Assembly: GCA_001953115.1 (NCBI GenBank)
Contig: LSSL01004753.1
Location: 1 to 27,517, forward strand
Length of the DNA stretch: 27,517 nt
Origin: Smittium mucronatum
Lineage: Eukaryota; Kickxellomycota; Harpellomycetes; Harpellales; Legeriomycetaceae
Reading direction: 5' to 3'
A program made the position numbers and the translations under genes. This document shows positions 1-12,000 of this stretch, piece after piece. Numbering within the stretch: position 1 is the stretch's first letter; every line of letters begins with the position of its first letter. The notes below the pieces were generated by a model. That model was not told where the DNA came from and did not search any database. It was given only the letters and a program-made list of their open reading frames with translations.

Positions 1-3000
1 TAATATTCGAAATACTTTTCACTACCTTGAAGATACAAAGAAATAGATAAAAGGTAATGATTATTAGAAAAATTGGATACAATTAAGCCATATAAATATT
101 TATAACCTATGTAGAAAGAGCTTCAAAAAAGCATTGAAATCAACAGAAATTTACTATATTTTTCGTATGGTCTATAAAAATATCTAAAAACGTCTTAATT
201 AAAACATCAAGAAGTTAATAAGTTTAAAGATATAATTTAAATGCACATACATAATAAATGTATTGAAAAGATTTAAGAAGGTTTTAATTATGAATTAGAT
301 AATAAATTATAGTAAAAAGACTGCTTTGTATAACATAATTCAAAAAAAAAACTTAATAAAAGTGAGAAAATAGAAAAAATAATATCATTTATAGGAAAAA
401 CACAAATATCTAATCTTTCTTTTGCAAAATTATACCATGAATGATATTGTGAAGTAATGTATAAATATCAGAAATTTCTATCGAAGATACTGAATCATGT
501 TTATGAATATGAAATAGATTGGCTAAATAGGCTACTCTGAGAATTTTTCTACTCCAAGTTCAATAAATTTAATGTTTAAAAAAGCCGAGACATAATTTTC
601 CGATATCTTGAACTAATATTATTCACAATAAAAAATTTGTCTTATTTATTGGGAAAAAATATTAAATTAAAATATTTTATATAATATCATGGGAAAAGAT
701 GATAGATGGACATCTTCTGTGTTTTCAAAAATATAAAATTCATCACTACTTTTTTTCGTATTTTGAATTTTTTGGATATAATAAATTGTTTTAATATGGA
801 TCGAAATAATATTTCCTAGAAAAAATCCAGAAAATTTTGCAAACTTTTAATAAGAATTGTCCGAATTTTTTTATCTGTAAACCACAATGACCATTTTTCA
901 AAGAATATTCTCGATATCAGTTAGACCGAAAAAACTATCAGTTCAAAACTGTTTCCACTTATATATGATTGAGGGAGCACATAATTCATCATGGCTAAAG
1001 ATCATACCCCATTAAACCATCAGAAAGCTTAGTAAAGCTATTTTTACCTGTAATTAAAACACTAAGCATTTTTACAGACCCCACTGTAGGAATAATATGA
1101 GAGAACCATACTGGGAAGTTGAGGGAAAAACTTAGCGAAAGCTACAGTATAGAAGATTGAAAATCTTCAATAAATGCCCCCCCCCCCTCCAAGTTAGCCG
1201 ATCTGTCTAAGTTATCGCTTAAAGGTGTTCTTCAGTATAAACAGATACGGAAGTATCATTATAGCTATCTAACGTGGTTCTCTCTCCAAGAAAAAAATTC
1301 TGAGAAAACCAAATTAGGGTAAGAACCAGAACCGAATAACTCATGGTTGCGAATTAACATGACCTAGACAGATATGAGTAATACCAGCACTAATGAAAAA
1401 TAAAAGTACATAAATTCAGTTTAACTGGTAATGATTACAACCCAAGACGAGTAATTATTGAAAACTAAAAACTAAATTAACCAGAGAATGGCAAATTAAA
1501 ACCAAATTACTTAAAATTAATTTCTATTCCCAAAATAAGATACAAACTATATAGCTAAACAAAACCATATTAAAATGACTAAAAAAGTTCACATGCGTAT
1601 TTAGCTTTAAGAACACAAAAAAACTTAACTTCAACTAGGACGAAAGCGAGCGTCCTAAAGGTTTAAAATAAAATAAAAGTTCGTTTATACTTTAGATACG
1701 AACAGAGAAAATGATATAAATAGATTTCGGTAAAAAAATTCAAGTCTTTTCACATATTCAGTGTTATAAAAAAATCAATCGCATCGCCGATTAACACTTT
1801 CTACAATGAAAAGTATCAAAAAATATTATTAAAATTAGAATTTAATGAAAATAGAGAGTTAAAAATATTTAGAAATCAAGCGATCGAAATCAGTTGATAT
1901 ATGAAGCTAATAGTAGGATAAATATTTGAAAATTTCAAAATTAGGATAATTTATCCTCTATTAGACATATTATTTTACACAAAGGAATGTGTAAATTTAT
2001 TCCCATAGAAGTAAAAAATAAATTATCTCAAGATAAAGAAGTATTTAAATGCTTTAAATTTTGCTTGTGAAATATCGAGGATACTTATTTTATCTGAATT
2101 AGTTTCATCGCGCTTGAGATCGATCCAAAATCTTAATTAAGGTATTGAAACTCGCTAAAAATTTGGGATTACAAGAGCGCATATATTTTACATATTTTAA
2201 AATATTTTAATTTTTCACTTTAAAAAACAGGAAGGCGTGGCAAGTTTATAATATATATTTACAAATTAATTTTATTTATCATATTTACTTTGAAAAAAAA
2301 ATCTAGTTTTGGTAGATCTGAGGGATATAAATAGATAAATAATGGTTTTATGGTCGTACAACTCCTACCACATAAAATCTCTCTAATATTTTCCTTAATT
2401 TAAAATTGAGAATATCGAATACTTTTTTTCATGATTTTAATTAAAGAATATTAATGAAGATGCAAAAAAGAGAAAATTTTAGCGAATATAATTTAAAATA
2501 TAATTTTGATTTAGAATTTATCCACATATTCCTATCTATGGTAAAATTATTAATGTTTTTAGTGGAATAACCTAAGTTCGAGATAAACATCGATACGAAG
2601 ATTTATGTACAATTATGGAAATAAATTGGGTTTTAAATTATAAAATATTTATAAAGTTAGGATAAATATGTACAAATAATAAAATATCCTGAAAAAAAAA
2701 TTAAATAAAAATAGCAAATAAAAGACATATTTTTTTATATATTTAAGCTAATTAATTTAAATAATATTTCCAATTAAAATTAAAATAATGTAAAAATGAG
2801 AAAAATAATAATATTTAAAAAAAATGAAAAGGTGTTATAAAATTTATCTCAAGTCAAAAGATAAAAGATAAATAATCTAGAATATTCTATTGAATATTGA
2901 GTATAGTCTAGTTCAAAAGAAATTTAAATATTTTTGATTTAGTATCAACTTCTATTACGCAATATCAGCAATATTGGGATAAAAATCAGTGTAAAATAAA

Positions 3001-5419
3001 TTAATGCGTCAAAGTATCGATTTATATTGGATAATACGGATTTTTATTACAAACTTTTAAATGGAGTTTTTTATATTGAATTCTAGTGTTTTAATCATTA
3101 TTCGCTGCTTATTTTTTTTATTTATAAAACTTGCTTGCCATAAACAATAATATATCTTTATTGATCGTTTCAAAATTTGATAATTTATTAATAAAATAGT
3201 GATAAAATTTCAAAAAGCAGATACTAACCATTACTAAAGCACTTTTTTATTCAATAAATCAAATTATTTTATCAAAAAAAATATTTTTGCAAGAATATAT
3301 TAATAAAATTTTTAATAATTATAATTTTTAAATTAAATTAATCTTTTAATTTAGTATTGAAAACGATTTTAGATTTTTTTACTACTATATTTATTGTTTC
3401 TTAACCGAGTGTCTTATGATATTCATTTTCGAAAAGACGTACTATTTTTCAAAGGGAGAGCTCTTTTTTTTTTTTTTTAGATTCCTTATTTTTTTTTTTA
3501 GCATACCGTCACCAAAATCTACACACGTAAAGAATTTTAATATTTCTTTCTACAATATTTTTCTAGTTATTTGGACTCAAAGAAATAACTTTTTTTTTAT
3601 TTTTTACTACACATTTTAAGCTTTAAAGACCGGTTTTTTAGTTAAAAGATAAAATTGCAAAGAAAGTTCCCACTTTGGAAACATTATTAAAAATGTTTAA
3701 TTTTTAACTCTTTGTAACCATTAAAATGAATTATAAAATTAAAATATTAATATTGCACAGGAAAATGCTTCTGGCGTGCAAAAAAATCGCAATATGAATA
3801 CATAAGTTGTGAGAAGTTAAAAAATGATATACGATTATGGGATAAAAATCATAAAAACTCATCATTTTCTTCCTAAAATTTTATATCGTTATTCGGGATC
3901 TAAGGTCCTTTAAATGGTTTATTTTAGAATTTTATCTTTATCTTTAGATATAACTCGACTTTAAATGAATAGAAAAAGGAAATAATATGGAATAAAGTGT
4001 AAATTAAATTTTATAGAAATCAATAAAAAAGATCCTTACCATTCTCTGTTTCACAAAAAGTAATTTTAAATTTTTTATTCTCTATTAAAAAATACCTCTT
4101 TTCTAAAAACTAAATTAAGTATAAATAAAAATAAACATAAACATTTATCTAATCTACTTAAAAAACCAGCATTTATACCAATAAAGATAAAATATTCATA
4201 GAACTCTATATCAACATGTTCAAATGCTACCACAGCACTTGAAAACATACAGGAAAACTTCGAGCGAAAATTCAGATAATGGAACACCAAATGAAAGGAT
4301 TGACGCCTCGTACAACAAGTAATATAAGTAAGTCACTTATGACTTCAACAATATAGCTCATTTATAGTTCAAAAAATGTGACAATGAGCATAAAACTACA
4401 TTAAAATCGATCGCCTTTATCAGGTATAGGTACCTAGCCTCAAGTGGTGGCTAGTTTAAGTCAAAATCTCTCAATAAAATAAATTAAGAGGATTCAAAAA
4501 AAGATGAAAACATTTCAAAATTAGAGAAACGGATTTTGAACCTAGATATAATTGTCTAGTTATTAGATAAATTTTCAAAAATATATAAAGGTGTGGGGAA
4601 ACCGAATGAATACGATATTATAATATTTTCTTAAGGGATCGATAAAGATGCACAATAAATGCACAGCTTGAACTCAATTTTTTTTTAAAAAAGGATGATT
4701 TTCGGAAGAACAAGAATTTCTCAGTCTAAAGGATATGAGAAAGGCATTTAAACCTCCATTATAGATAATTAAAATACAGAATTGAAATACATGATACACA
4801 CTAGAGTCTTGAAAACTCAGAAATAAAATAAAAAAGAAAAAATTCTCAGATAATAAGTCTCAAATAAACAAAAATAAGCACAATATAGAACTAACACAGC
4901 AATATATAATAAGATCAGGCGATGGTATTGAAATAGAAAATACACGCGTAATAGCCTGTTGGGGACTTTAAAAAAGCACCAGATCCAGATTACAACCTCG
5001 AAACAATGTCCACAAGGTATTTAACTGTTAGAAAGGGTGGGAAGAGTTATGAAATTTTTTTGAATTTGTTTTTTGAAATGTTTTGAAATGTTTTGGAATA
5101 TTTTTAAATTTAAAATAAATTTACCGTAAAAAAAAGTGATAATTACAAAGATTAAAAAAAAATGATCGGGGGGTAATTAAAAAGAAACTCCCTATAGACA
5201 GCCCAAAATAGCAAGACTATCTAAAAAAACCGTGTGGATTTTTGCAGTGATGGAGAAATAGAATTCAATAAAAATTACCTATGTCATATCTTCGAAAAAT
5301 ATTTCCCTCTCAAAGAATCATATTTAGGCTAAAGTTAGTCAAATTTTTTAAAAAAGCTACATAACTAAAAGAAAATACCTCAACAAAATTATAAAACTGA
5401 TAAATAAATAAATGGTTTT
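1..5419. other. AT-rich sequence without recognisable genes
   Basis: No open frame with a recognisable product on either strand; the longest readings are low-complexity or match nothing I know. About 950-1400 is less AT-rich and includes 11 consecutive C's (1177-1187) and a stop-free stretch of about 54 codons (1159-1320) with no start codon and no recognised motif. Long T runs at about 3464-3500 may be old poly(A) tails on the minus strand. A small CTAGCC/GGCTAG hairpin lies at 4434-4454. The stretch 4.5-5.4 kb may hold the 5' part of the DIRS-like element, but no gag motif was seen. Confidence 0.5.
1636..1657. repeat. GC-rich hairpin in AT-rich DNA
   Basis: TAGGACG (1636-1642) and CGTCCTA (1651-1657) form a perfect 7-bp stem with an 8-nt loop, AAAGCGAG. 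It stands out by composition from its neighbourhood. Function unknown; it could be the end of a mobile element or a chance palindrome. Confidence 0.5.
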
Positions 5420-5794
5420 TGAGTGGCAATCAAGTATTCTAACCGAGTTGGGAAACGAATGAATTATGTGAATAGTTACACCTTAGAAATAATAAAGGGG
5501 GCTCAATAATCATCTTTTTAAAAAATATATTTCAAACCAAAAGAAATGTTAATCATTAAATAATCCCAAAAAATCGCAATTATTTCGGCAATAAAAAACT
5601 ACTTAGAGCCGGGTTCAATAAAAATAGCCCCAGATTCATAAAAGAATTTTTACTCGATGATATTTTTGAATTAGGAACTAAAAGTTTTACCTCTTATTGG
5701 CCACGACTCACATAGAAAATTTATCAAAAAAGAAAGAAATTAATAAAATATTTAAAGTCTTTAAAGATTTAATTATTTATATTTATATTTATAA

Positions 5795-6320
5795 AGATGG
5801 GGTATAAAATCGGATCACTATCATGTAAATCTCTACTCGGAGTCATAGAAGATTTACAGTTTGGTATTTATGCACAAAATATATGATAAATTTATCTTAA
5901 TTTTGGATTAAAAACTGTAAATAGAATATCAAAAAGGCCAATAAAAGCAGATATAGAGTCTCTAAGAGAAATTGGAATTTTTCTAGTTATTTACATGGAT
6001 GACATAAAAAAAGTGAATGATGGATATATTAATAAAGGAGACATAAACTTCTACTCAAAATTACGTATGTACTCTGGCTATCACAATAAACCAGTACATT
6101 TAATTAATTTACGCAAAAGTCAAACCAATTTTTCTAATTTTAATATTGGATAAATAAAGATGACAAAGCACCTTACCAAAAACCGAAAAATAAAAATAAA
6201 AAGAGAAGTAATACAATTATTATTATTATTTTACGCAGGGAGAGGCAATACAAAGAATAAATATTAAATTAATAAAAATAAACTCCAATGACATGAAAGA
6301 AATATTTTATGCAGGGTAAT
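5795..6320 (+). pseudogene. DIRS-like reverse transcriptase remnant (YMDD)
   Basis: Reading from 5795 gives RWGIKSD…YHVNLYSES, like the DIRS block W-x-V-K-x-D…YFHVPIHP. After a stop and a 1-nt frame change comes FGL (5902-5910), the family's PFGL block, then a helix ending LREIGIFLVIYMDD, with the YMDD catalytic box at 5992-6003. LINLRKS (6100-6120) corresponds to the conserved block that follows it. From 5902 to 6216 a single frame is broken by only one stop (6151), and it resumes beyond the small insertion at 6217-6253 as far as 6316. The spacing of blocks agrees with DIRS-type enzymes better than with LINE (FADD) or Ty3/Ty1 types. Gene function is lost. Confidence 0.75.
6202..6253 (-). mobile_element. 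Severely 5'-truncated retroposon tail with 15-bp target duplication
   Basis: A 22-bp insert (6217-6238) lies between AGAGAAGTAATACAA (6202-6216) and GGAGAGGCAATACAA (6239-6253). These match at 12 of 15 positions, and all three differences are transitions. On the minus strand the insert reads CTGCGTAAAATAA followed by TAA repeats, like the 3' end of a LINE or SINE that inserted after almost complete 5' truncation. It interrupts the DIRS-like reverse transcriptase frame. Leaving out the insert and one duplicate (37 nt) rejoins the frame from …KREVIQ to RINIKL…, which independently supports an insertion. Confidence 0.72.
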
Positions 6321-6418
6321 AGTAATGGGATAATCAGAAATCAAGAACAGATGATATGAATAGATATTTCCAAGAAAGTAATAACCCAAATTTCAACTAA
6401 TATCCATCTTATGCAATT

Positions 6419-7200
6419 ATTTCAGACCACCCTGAAATATCTCCAGCAGTGGAACGAAGGGCTTTAAAAACTCAAAGAATTACTGATATTACTGAAAAAA
6501 GCATGAAAAAATGCTCAAAATCCATATGAAGGCTGATTCTGGAACCGCTTAGGGTAGGCAGGTGTCTTAATTACAATCCGAGGTACTTATTATCAAAAAA
6601 TCATACAATATCCGTAAAATCTTAGAAACAGAAAAAATCCAACATATTTGAAAATAAATGCTTCAGATTGAAATGGGAAGTAAGTTCACATACCAACAGC
6701 AAATTTTAATGAAAAATGAATATCCATTAACAGGGTTACAATATTTATAATTTTTTTTTTAGATTAGATAATACATTAGAGTAAATAATTGTGAATCGCC
6801 TAAAAAAAGTGAAAATAGCTCAATTAACCAGAGTAGAAATTTTACTGATGGTTTTATTCCAAGAAACGCCTAAATAATAGGAATAGTAACTTTGAAAGAC
6901 CTTATTCAATTTACTAGATTGTGAATGGCCGCTGATAAGATGTAATTTTATAAATCATAAATGAAGATTAACATAAAAATTGTTTTTCCATAGCGCAAAA
7001 TCATAGTTATATTGAAAATACTATTCAATTTACCCTTTTTCAAAAAATAATGCTTAACCAAATCTATATATTTATTAAACTATCCATTTTAAGCAGAATA
7101 CCTATGAAAATCTTAGGAATGATTCCAGTAGCTTCAAAATAGGTAGCCAAACCATTGTATTCACTATTATTAATAATATCAAAAATCATTCCAATAGATT
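6419..7200 (+). pseudogene. DIRS-like RNase H and downstream block, decayed
   Basis: ISPAVERRALKTQRI (about 6431-6475) resembles the linker between reverse transcriptase and RNase H in DIRS elements. At 6520-6575 the TDAS…GWG block of RNase H is recognisable as KADS…LG-stop-AGVL, with the Trp codon apparently TGG turned to TAG and a frame change. RLDNT, with the DNT catalytic Asp at 6767-6769, is followed by a helix ending AQLTRVEI. EWPL at about 6920 and PVASK-stop-VAKPLYSLL (about 7122-7175) match the conserved P-x-W-x-x-x-P-W-Y-P-L-L block after RNase H, again with a Trp position now TAG. Decay is heavy, and the assignment rests on block order. Confidence 0.6.
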
Positions 7201-7935
7201 TTCAATTTTGCACAAATAGTGAGAAATTTACTACTTGAAAACAACAGGAAAGTTAATCAACGACTATAATAATCAGGAAGAACTTTAATTTATGGGACTT
7301 CGAGACAAAATACTAGAAGAAATAAATAACATTATTTTAAAAAATTAAGTTATTGGAATTAAATAATATATATCAAACCTCTATTAATATTTCAAAAATA
7401 ATTTGGAAAAATTACCCTACGCACTTAAATTAATTAAATGATGCATGAATAAAAAATTTACTTGAAATTTTTTGTTAAATTTATACTCAATTAAAAAAAT
7501 ACCTAATTTAGAAAGTATAATAATCGGATTATATATGGGCTAAAAATTATACTGGAGAACACTCCTCCCCAATAGTTCCCCATGATGTATTTTAAAAAAT
7601 TAATAGATAGTTTGTAGAAAAGATTATAATAAAAGATTATATAACAGTTTAGTGGAAAAGAATGATTAAATTTTTTAGATTTTATAATTTATTGGGAAAA
7701 GAAAGGATGTTAAAAAGATCAATGTAGAAAAATGCTAAAATTTTCAAGATAACTCGATCTAATTGCAGTTTTGAAATCACAAAGCGCCGTGACCAAAATA
7801 TATCATCCAAACAACCAGAAATAAAATTAAAAAATTAATTTTAAAAAAAGAAATATATCTAAATAAAAAAATTAATATGCAATAATAGAGTTTATTGACA
7901 TAATTTTTTAAATTATTGACCCAAAAATTAAATGA

Positions 7936-8058
7936 TTTTCAGATAGCAAAATAGCGAGATGTATTAAACCTGAGATTTTTAATTTAGGCCCAGATTCAAA
8001 TAAACACAGTACAAGAGGTGAATCAGCAAAAATCTATTATATGACCGGAATAAAATAG
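7936..8058 (+). pseudogene. DIRS-like tyrosine recombinase C-terminal remnant
   Basis: A stop-free stretch reads DSKIARCIKPEIFNLG, then KHSTRGESAKIYYMTGIK, then TAG at 8056-8058. HSTRG (8005-8019) is the H-x-x-R catalytic signature of the tyrosine recombinases of DIRS-type retrotransposons, where HSTRGA is typical, and the preceding I-x-R-x-IK helix is also characteristic. The upstream half of the domain, with the first catalytic Arg, should lie in 7.4-7.9 kb but was not readable. The spacing from the RNase H block (about 740 bp) fits a recombinase domain. Confidence 0.68.
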
Positions 8059-8060
8059 AG

Positions 8061-11000
8061 AAATTATAAAAAATTCCGTTTGGGGCTAAGAAAAAACCAC
8101 CTAAAATCATCACTTTAAGCCAAACAGTGGTTTGTACAACAATTATGCTTCAGAATTTTCATTTACCGTAGAAAATGAAATTTTAAGAGAATCTTCGTTT
8201 CCTAAAAATAATCAACACTGTTCTAATGAGCGTGATTGGTAGTTGATGAATTTTTAAGGAATAATAGGTCAATAAAAATAGTTACATCACCATATTATCT
8301 ACAAAAAACGTTTATATAGCTTTAAAAGTGACTGATATAAAATAGATGACATCTGGGATAATTTTATTTAGTATTATAAAATTTATTCCAATTTTTATTC
8401 AATATATTGCTGTTCATATAATCATTTAAATTTTAATTATACTCAATATTACACATAAATAATGTCTGAAAAGCCTAAAAATTGAGTTTTTCGGGGTCTT
8501 AAATAGTTTAAAATAATAGTAGGTCATAATGAATTTGTGTGGAATATAATTATTCTGTGCCATTTTTTATTATCACTCGAATATTTGGAGATTAAATTAT
8601 ACAAATAAATGAATATTTAGCAAAATTAAATTGATAGTAAATTTTGATCAGAAAATTTCAAACAGTTAAAAAAAAATTATAGACAGATAGTCAGTGTAAT
8701 TTCTGCTCTAAATTTATAAATTTTTTTGTTACAAAGGCATTCTATTCATCTATTTTTATTCAAAAAAAATAAATAGATAATATTATTATCCAAACAGAAA
8801 ATGCGGGGGAAAAGAATCAAATTTATTATAAAATGGGTCCATAAAATCTCTTATAACTTTGCTCATATGGTCTCACTTGGGTAAAAGATGAATGGATATA
8901 CAGATTTCTAGATGGCTATTGAAAATAAAAATATATAAAACAATGTTTTGTAATAAACTATGAAAAATAGACCCATACTATACGCAGTGTATCCCAGCTC
9001 CATACTTGTAAGAAATAATTCTTACACTTACATAGCTAACCAAATTCATAAATTTAATTCATAAAATCATAAGAAAATCCCTGTTCTACTGTGATTGTTC
9101 CCAATTTATGATCCACATACTTCTATGGCTATTTTTAAAAAGTTTGATTACATCAACACTGTTTCTCCCTTTATGGAAAAAGCGATTGTATTTATCTTTC
9201 CTTACTCTCCTGAACATTAATCTTTAGTTTTTATTATCTTAGTTTTATTAGTTACAATAAATCTTCATAACAAACTTAACTTTTATATACTTATAGCCTG
9301 CCCTTACACTACTACGAGTCTCGAAATTTCTTACAATTTTAAGATTAGAGAAATCAATCTCTAATTTTTTTTTGTCCATTAACAAGAAACTGAGGAATTT
9401 TTTATGATCCCATCGCAATAAATAAAACCAATATTTTTTCAGGGAGCTGGAAAATATGGCGCTAGACTCATTGGACTTGATATAGCTTAAATTCAATTAC
9501 GAATCCTATTGATATCTTTTTCATATCAATTTGAAACCCCCAATATAGCCTACTAGAGACACAGAGATAGAATTTTGAAACACAATTTGAGCTATATTAG
9601 CCGATTAAGATGTAGATTTAGCCAAATTTAGCATATTTAATACTTGCAAGATAACGAATAATCCTGAAAACCCCCCAAAATTCCAAAAAAAAAAATTCGG
9701 CACAATTTATCTTGACAAAAAATTTTCGAGGAAATTATCAGATGCAAAATTTAAAAAAATAATTTCTACTCATATCAAGCTTCCTTCAAATCTGGTTACT
9801 AATAAAATCAAGATATATTGTACTTAAAAGGATATATAAAGCATTCGAATTCAAAAAGCACCTCAAATTATCAAAAAATACATGAAAAAAATAAGCCTAA
9901 AATAGCAAAAAAAATACAGGAAGTTCACTTAATCATCATTTTTGATTATTTAATTTCAAAAGAAAACCCAGTAATAGAAAGTTTTGTTAATATGCAGACT
10001 CTAAAAGAAAATTTAAGAAGGCAGAAAGATAAGACAGATTTCAAGAAAGAGTTTAAAAATATTCTGTATAATAAGAACCCAGAAATAAAATTAAAAATAT
10101 ATATATAATTAGAGAGTCAAATGGATTATAAAATCAGAAATAATCTATAAAGAGATAGCTATTATATTAAAAAAACAAGCAATAAATGGATTTTCTCCAA
10201 GCTCAAACAAATTTAATATCAAAAAAATTTCAAATCAAAATAATTCAGGGAGTTTGGACTGTTACTGGAACTGAGGACCTATAATTTTCACCTACTTCAG
10301 ATCTAGTTCCAAAAGAAGATCTTGTGCGCTTTCTGAAAAATCATAAGCATGAAGAATTGGGTCAAGATTAGAAATTTTTCTGATGAAATTATCCATATGT
10401 TTATTTTAAAAAAGTATCAAAGGGTGTTAAATTTAAATCTGTGAATCGTAATTATCAGTGTAAGATGGAACTCTGTAAATTTTAACTATTTTTTTTAAAT
10501 AAAAAATCAGTGCTTCCAGTTTTATGATGATTAAGATGAAAAGGATCCCTGTATTATTTTAATTATAGGCTTTTTAATCTTGTGGTCCATGAAGCAGAAA
10601 TAAGAGAGTATCATCTGGTTGTTTCTGATGCAAAAAAAGGAAACTAGAAAGTTTTAATAGGCCCAGAAAATCTTTATCAAAACCAAACCAAAAACCATCT
10701 ATATGAAACTGAGATTAAAATAAATTTTAGTGATTTATAAAAACTAAAAAAAGAAATTTCATAGATATCTGCAGTGAATAAATCTTCTTATAAATAAATC
10801 CGAACATTAATAAAGATCCTTTAATCTTTTATTTGGGATGTGAAAACGATAAAAGACGAAAAATTCCACTGAAGGTTACTGGGAAAAGTTATTTTTAGAA
10901 TTAAAGGATTCTTTTTTAGTAACCAAGAAAAGCTTGTCTGAAGCGTTAAAAAATAAAAAGACTTCCAAAAAGAATCTAGATTTTAGAAGATTAAATATCT

Positions 11001-12000
11001 TAAACTGAACTTTTCACTTTTTTCTTCAAATAATCCGGGATATATATATTATCAGAGTAATTTATAGCCATATTAGGAATATTTAATGAGGCTATTAATA
11101 ATTATAAAGATTTTTTCTATTCAAAATTAAACTAGTGGTATGTATAAATTAATTGAATATAAAATTTATGCTTTAAATACCACAAATCCATGAGAGAAGT
11201 GCTATAATGTATGAGATAAAAATCAAGTCTATGGATAAGTAGGTATGGGAGCGGAGGTTAATATCAAAACTTATTTAAAAAATCTTAAGAGTTTTGCTAA
11301 GATTTTATCCAAAAATAAACCAGACCTTATCTAATTAAACAAATTAAATTAAAATCATAATTATTCTCTTTAAGGCTGACTGAAAAGAAAATATGTCTAA
11401 AAAGGTCGTTATCATGTTTTTTTCTGGAGATTTTGGCAGTACGGTAGCAAATAAAAAAAGGAAAAAATAAAAAATTCGCTATGCGAGCTGGAAATCATCT
11501 GTGGCAATACCAGTCAAAAGTTACATCAATTATAACATAAAACAATGAAAAAAAACGTAATACTTCTCCATATAAATTTTTTAAACAAAAGGTGCATAAA
11601 TCTACATTTAGAAGTCAGATTTCACATTATTAGAACTTAGAGGAGGTTTTAAATTTGATATGTAGATGTAATTCAAAAATTATTAGCGTACAAAATACCA
11701 ATATCAGAATCAATTGTTGTTTTGGGCTAACATAACAGTAAACGAATGATATAAAAGAAATATGATTGATCATTAGAAGTATTATTGATATTTTTTAAGG
11801 CAGCAAAAACCTACAATGAGTGATTAAGTTGTAAAAAAAATGACATAAAACCAATGTATAAATAATATATAAAAGGTTTCTGCTACGAATAACATAAATT
11901 TTCAATCTATGCAGCCAGATGCTAATAAGATAAAGCACAGCCCCAAAAGTTGTTATTTTTTTAGAAAACAAACATTTTGACTTGATTTCGTAAATGTGGT
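8061..12000. other. Unassigned, partly coding-like transposon debris
   Basis: Composition is milder than the 12-16 kb stretch, and some frames look protein-like. A 96-codon + strand frame at 9818-10108 is Lys-rich with no known motif. On the minus strand, 9496 to about 8990 reads as broken protein-like pieces (…YWFYLLRWDHKKFLSF…, …KYNRFFHKGRNSVDVIKLF…). At 10396-10485 (+), a Tyr/Lys-rich piece ending C-x4-C precedes a stop. None could be tied to a family, so they are described and not named. Confidence 0.4.
9007..9026. repeat. Perfect 8-bp inverted repeat
   Basis: TGTAAGAA (9007-9014) and TTCTTACA (9019-9026) pair around ATAA. It lies inside unassigned decayed sequence. In AT-rich DNA, palindromes of this size can arise by chance. 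Confidence 0.4.

Larger units (their letters stand above)
5420..8060 (+). mobile_element. Decayed DIRS-like tyrosine-recombinase retrotransposon
   Basis: Three catalytic regions follow one another on one strand in the order expected for DIRS-type elements: reverse transcriptase (5795-6320), RNase H and its flanking block (6419-7200), and tyrosine recombinase (7936-8058). DIRS elements integrate with a tyrosine recombinase in place of the integrase of LTR elements, and they have complex terminal repeats. Upstream, at about 5420-5500, frames recall the region that precedes DIRS reverse transcriptases, but only faintly. I could not find gag, a methylase-like domain, terminal inverted repeats or the internal complementary region, so the limits are only the readable core. 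The copy is dead: several stops and frameshifts, and a nested insertion at 6202-6253. Confidence 0.72.

Noticed and set aside
3416..3619. 67-codon Phe-rich + strand frame
   Set aside because: It is a translation of T runs; low complexity with no protein character.
10396..10485. FLYWCH or Merlin-type zinc-finger start of a transposase
   Set aside because: Only a Tyr/Lys-rich stretch and one C-x4-C pair are visible; the remaining zinc ligands and catalytic acids are not.
11380..11450. KRKY…GR…W reading resembling an IS1595/Merlin catalytic block
   Set aside because: It needs stops and a frame change, the Asp-Glu before it is not seen, and it lies too far from any N-terminal zinc region.
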